Source: Anaerolineaceae bacterium UBA5365
GTDB lineage: Bacteria > Chloroflexota > Anaerolineae > Anaerolineales > Anaerolineaceae
Reading direction: 5' to 3'
Assembly (NCBI GenBank): GCA_002407905.1
Contig: DHPL01000019.1
Span: forward strand, 64,351 to 69,814
Length of the DNA stretch: 5,464 nt
Below are positions 4,743 to 5,464 of this stretch, piece by piece (the first letter of the stretch is position 1; every line of letters begins with the position of its first letter). The notes under the pieces are model-generated. The model was not told the DNA's origin. It saw nothing but the letters and a program-made list of their open reading frames with translations, and ran no database searches. Both the position numbers and the translations under genes were made by a program.

Positions 4743-5464
4743 GGCAATACCCCCTGATAGATCAGATAAACCCAAATAACGGCTGCAAGGCCCACGATGG
4801 CAGTGGGGATCATCATCAGCGGCAGCAGCTTTTGGAGCACTCGTCCCTCCTGGCCGCTCAGGCCAACCGTGGTGCAGCCAACAATCACCTTGGCCGGCGC
4901 GCACACGCTGCCCAGGGAGCCTCCCGCGCTTTGGGCGGCCAAAATGAGGGGGATGCTCAGGCCCATGATCCGCGCGGTTTCCATGTGCATCACGCCGAAG
5001 AGCACATTGGAGTTGTTATTGGAGCCCGTGAGCACCGCGCCAAGCACGCCGGTAAAGGGCACAATGAAGGGGTAAAGGAAACGGCTGAGGTTCTCGCTCA
5101 GGCCTTTGGAGAGCAGGTAAGTCATGCCGCTATGTTCCATTAAGGTGGCCACGCCTACCATCGCGATTACCGCGAGGCTGGTATCTACCAGGCCGTGCAA
5201 GGTGCGCCTAAAGATCACCGGCATATCCCGGCGTTTCAGGTAGCCGGCTGCCCGGTAGATCAGGTAGGTGATGGCGCAGGTATACGCGCCAATCGCTGCC
5301 GGGTGCGAAAGCAGCACAAATACCTTTCCCGGTCCGGCCTCTGTAACCCAGCCCAGGCTCGTGCGGATTTCAGGGAATTGGAGGGTGAAGCGGATGCTGC
5401 CCAGAAGCTGGCGCAGCGGAGTGATGAGGATGGCAGAAAAGCCCAGCAGCATCAGGATGAGGTA
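4739..5464 (-). CDS. lctP: LctP-family lactate/glycolate permease, C-terminal part (cut by window edge)
   Basis: The 241 visible C-terminal residues of a multi-helix inner-membrane carboxylate:proton symporter run off the right edge. Full members are about 500-560 residues, so more than half is missing. The frame stays open to base 5464 (YLILMLLG), so the Met at 5452 is internal. Family signatures are GVLGAVLTGSNNNSNVLFG (139-157 of the fragment) and the region AAQSAGGSLGS through CAPAKVIVGCTTVGLSGQEG (176-207). The last helix (about 217-236) ends in YQGVLP, like the C-terminal end of E. coli LldP. E. coli LldP has GSDTSANALF where this protein has GSNNNSNVLF, so it belongs to a divergent branch and lactate itself is not assured. 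The TGA overlaps the ATG of the 57-residue gene (ATGA), making it the first visible gene of the minus-strand operon. Confidence 0.9.
   Translation of the reverse strand, partial: YLILMLLGFSAILITPLRQLLGSIRFTLQFPEIRTSLGWVTEAGPGKVFVLLSHPAAIGAYTCAITYLIYRAAGYLKRRDMPVIFRRTLHGLVDTSLAVIAMVGVATLMEHSGMTYLLSKGLSENLSRFLYPFIVPFTGVLGAVLTGSNNNSNVLFGVMHMETARIMGLSIPLILAAQSAGGSLGSVCAPAKVIVGCTTVGLSGQEGRVLQKLLPLMMIPTAIVGLAAVIWVYLIYQGVLP

Noticed and set aside
4743..4904. N-terminal extension of the 57-residue protein up to 4904
   Set aside because: The extra 54 residues overlap the permease gene on the same strand in another frame and look like a shadow (Cys/His/Pro-rich). The ATGA overlap and ribosome site support 4742.

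Overview
The window looks like an ordinary chromosomal stretch of a free-living bacterium. It is moderately GC-rich by eye, has good Shine-Dalgarno (SD) sites, and its genes are tightly packed with 1-4 base overlaps. A peptidoglycan ligase (MurE) shows a walled bacterium. The mix of a MurE with an unusual amino-acid-selecting motif, an LctP-type permease and several small lineage-specific membrane proteins would fit Chloroflexota (Anaerolineae-like), but that is an impression from gene style and not a proof. I see no phage, insertion-sequence, CRISPR, tRNA or rRNA signal.

Layout: bases 1-161 hold no supportable gene but carry a perfect TATAAT hexamer and a strong ribosome binding site. These lead into a two-gene plus-strand unit: an extended-SDR NAD(P)-binding epimerase/reductase-like protein (162-1145) and a four-helix membrane protein of unknown function (1145-1543) that overlaps it by one base. 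The minus strand then runs convergently. Read in its own direction it enters from the right edge with the C-terminal part of an LctP-family lactate/glycolate permease (5464-4739). Next come a 57-residue two-helix membrane protein (4742-4569), a 191-residue protein with a helix at each end and an extracytoplasmic middle (4572-3997), murE (3988-2420) and, after a 97-base gap, a classical SDR oxidoreductase (2322-1570). The two gene sets meet tail to tail across 26 bases with no visible terminator hairpin.

The first four minus-strand genes are joined by ATGA, TTGA and TAGGAGG junctions and are very probably co-transcribed and translationally coupled. Their joint role is unclear: carboxylate uptake and the addition of the third residue of the wall peptide are not a known pathway pair, and the two small membrane proteins are unrecognised. 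The SDR at the end of the series is separated by a leader that can fold into a two-part hairpin (11 + 5 bp) burying its ribosome binding site. This is the most interesting non-coding structure in the window.

The points most worth a second look are that RBS-sequestering hairpin, the EDPR motif of MurE where DNPR is usual, the uncharacterised small membrane proteins in the permease-murE operon, and an epimerase-like protein whose catalytic Lys position carries Arg. I found no convincing evidence of a wholly new defence or mobile system here.
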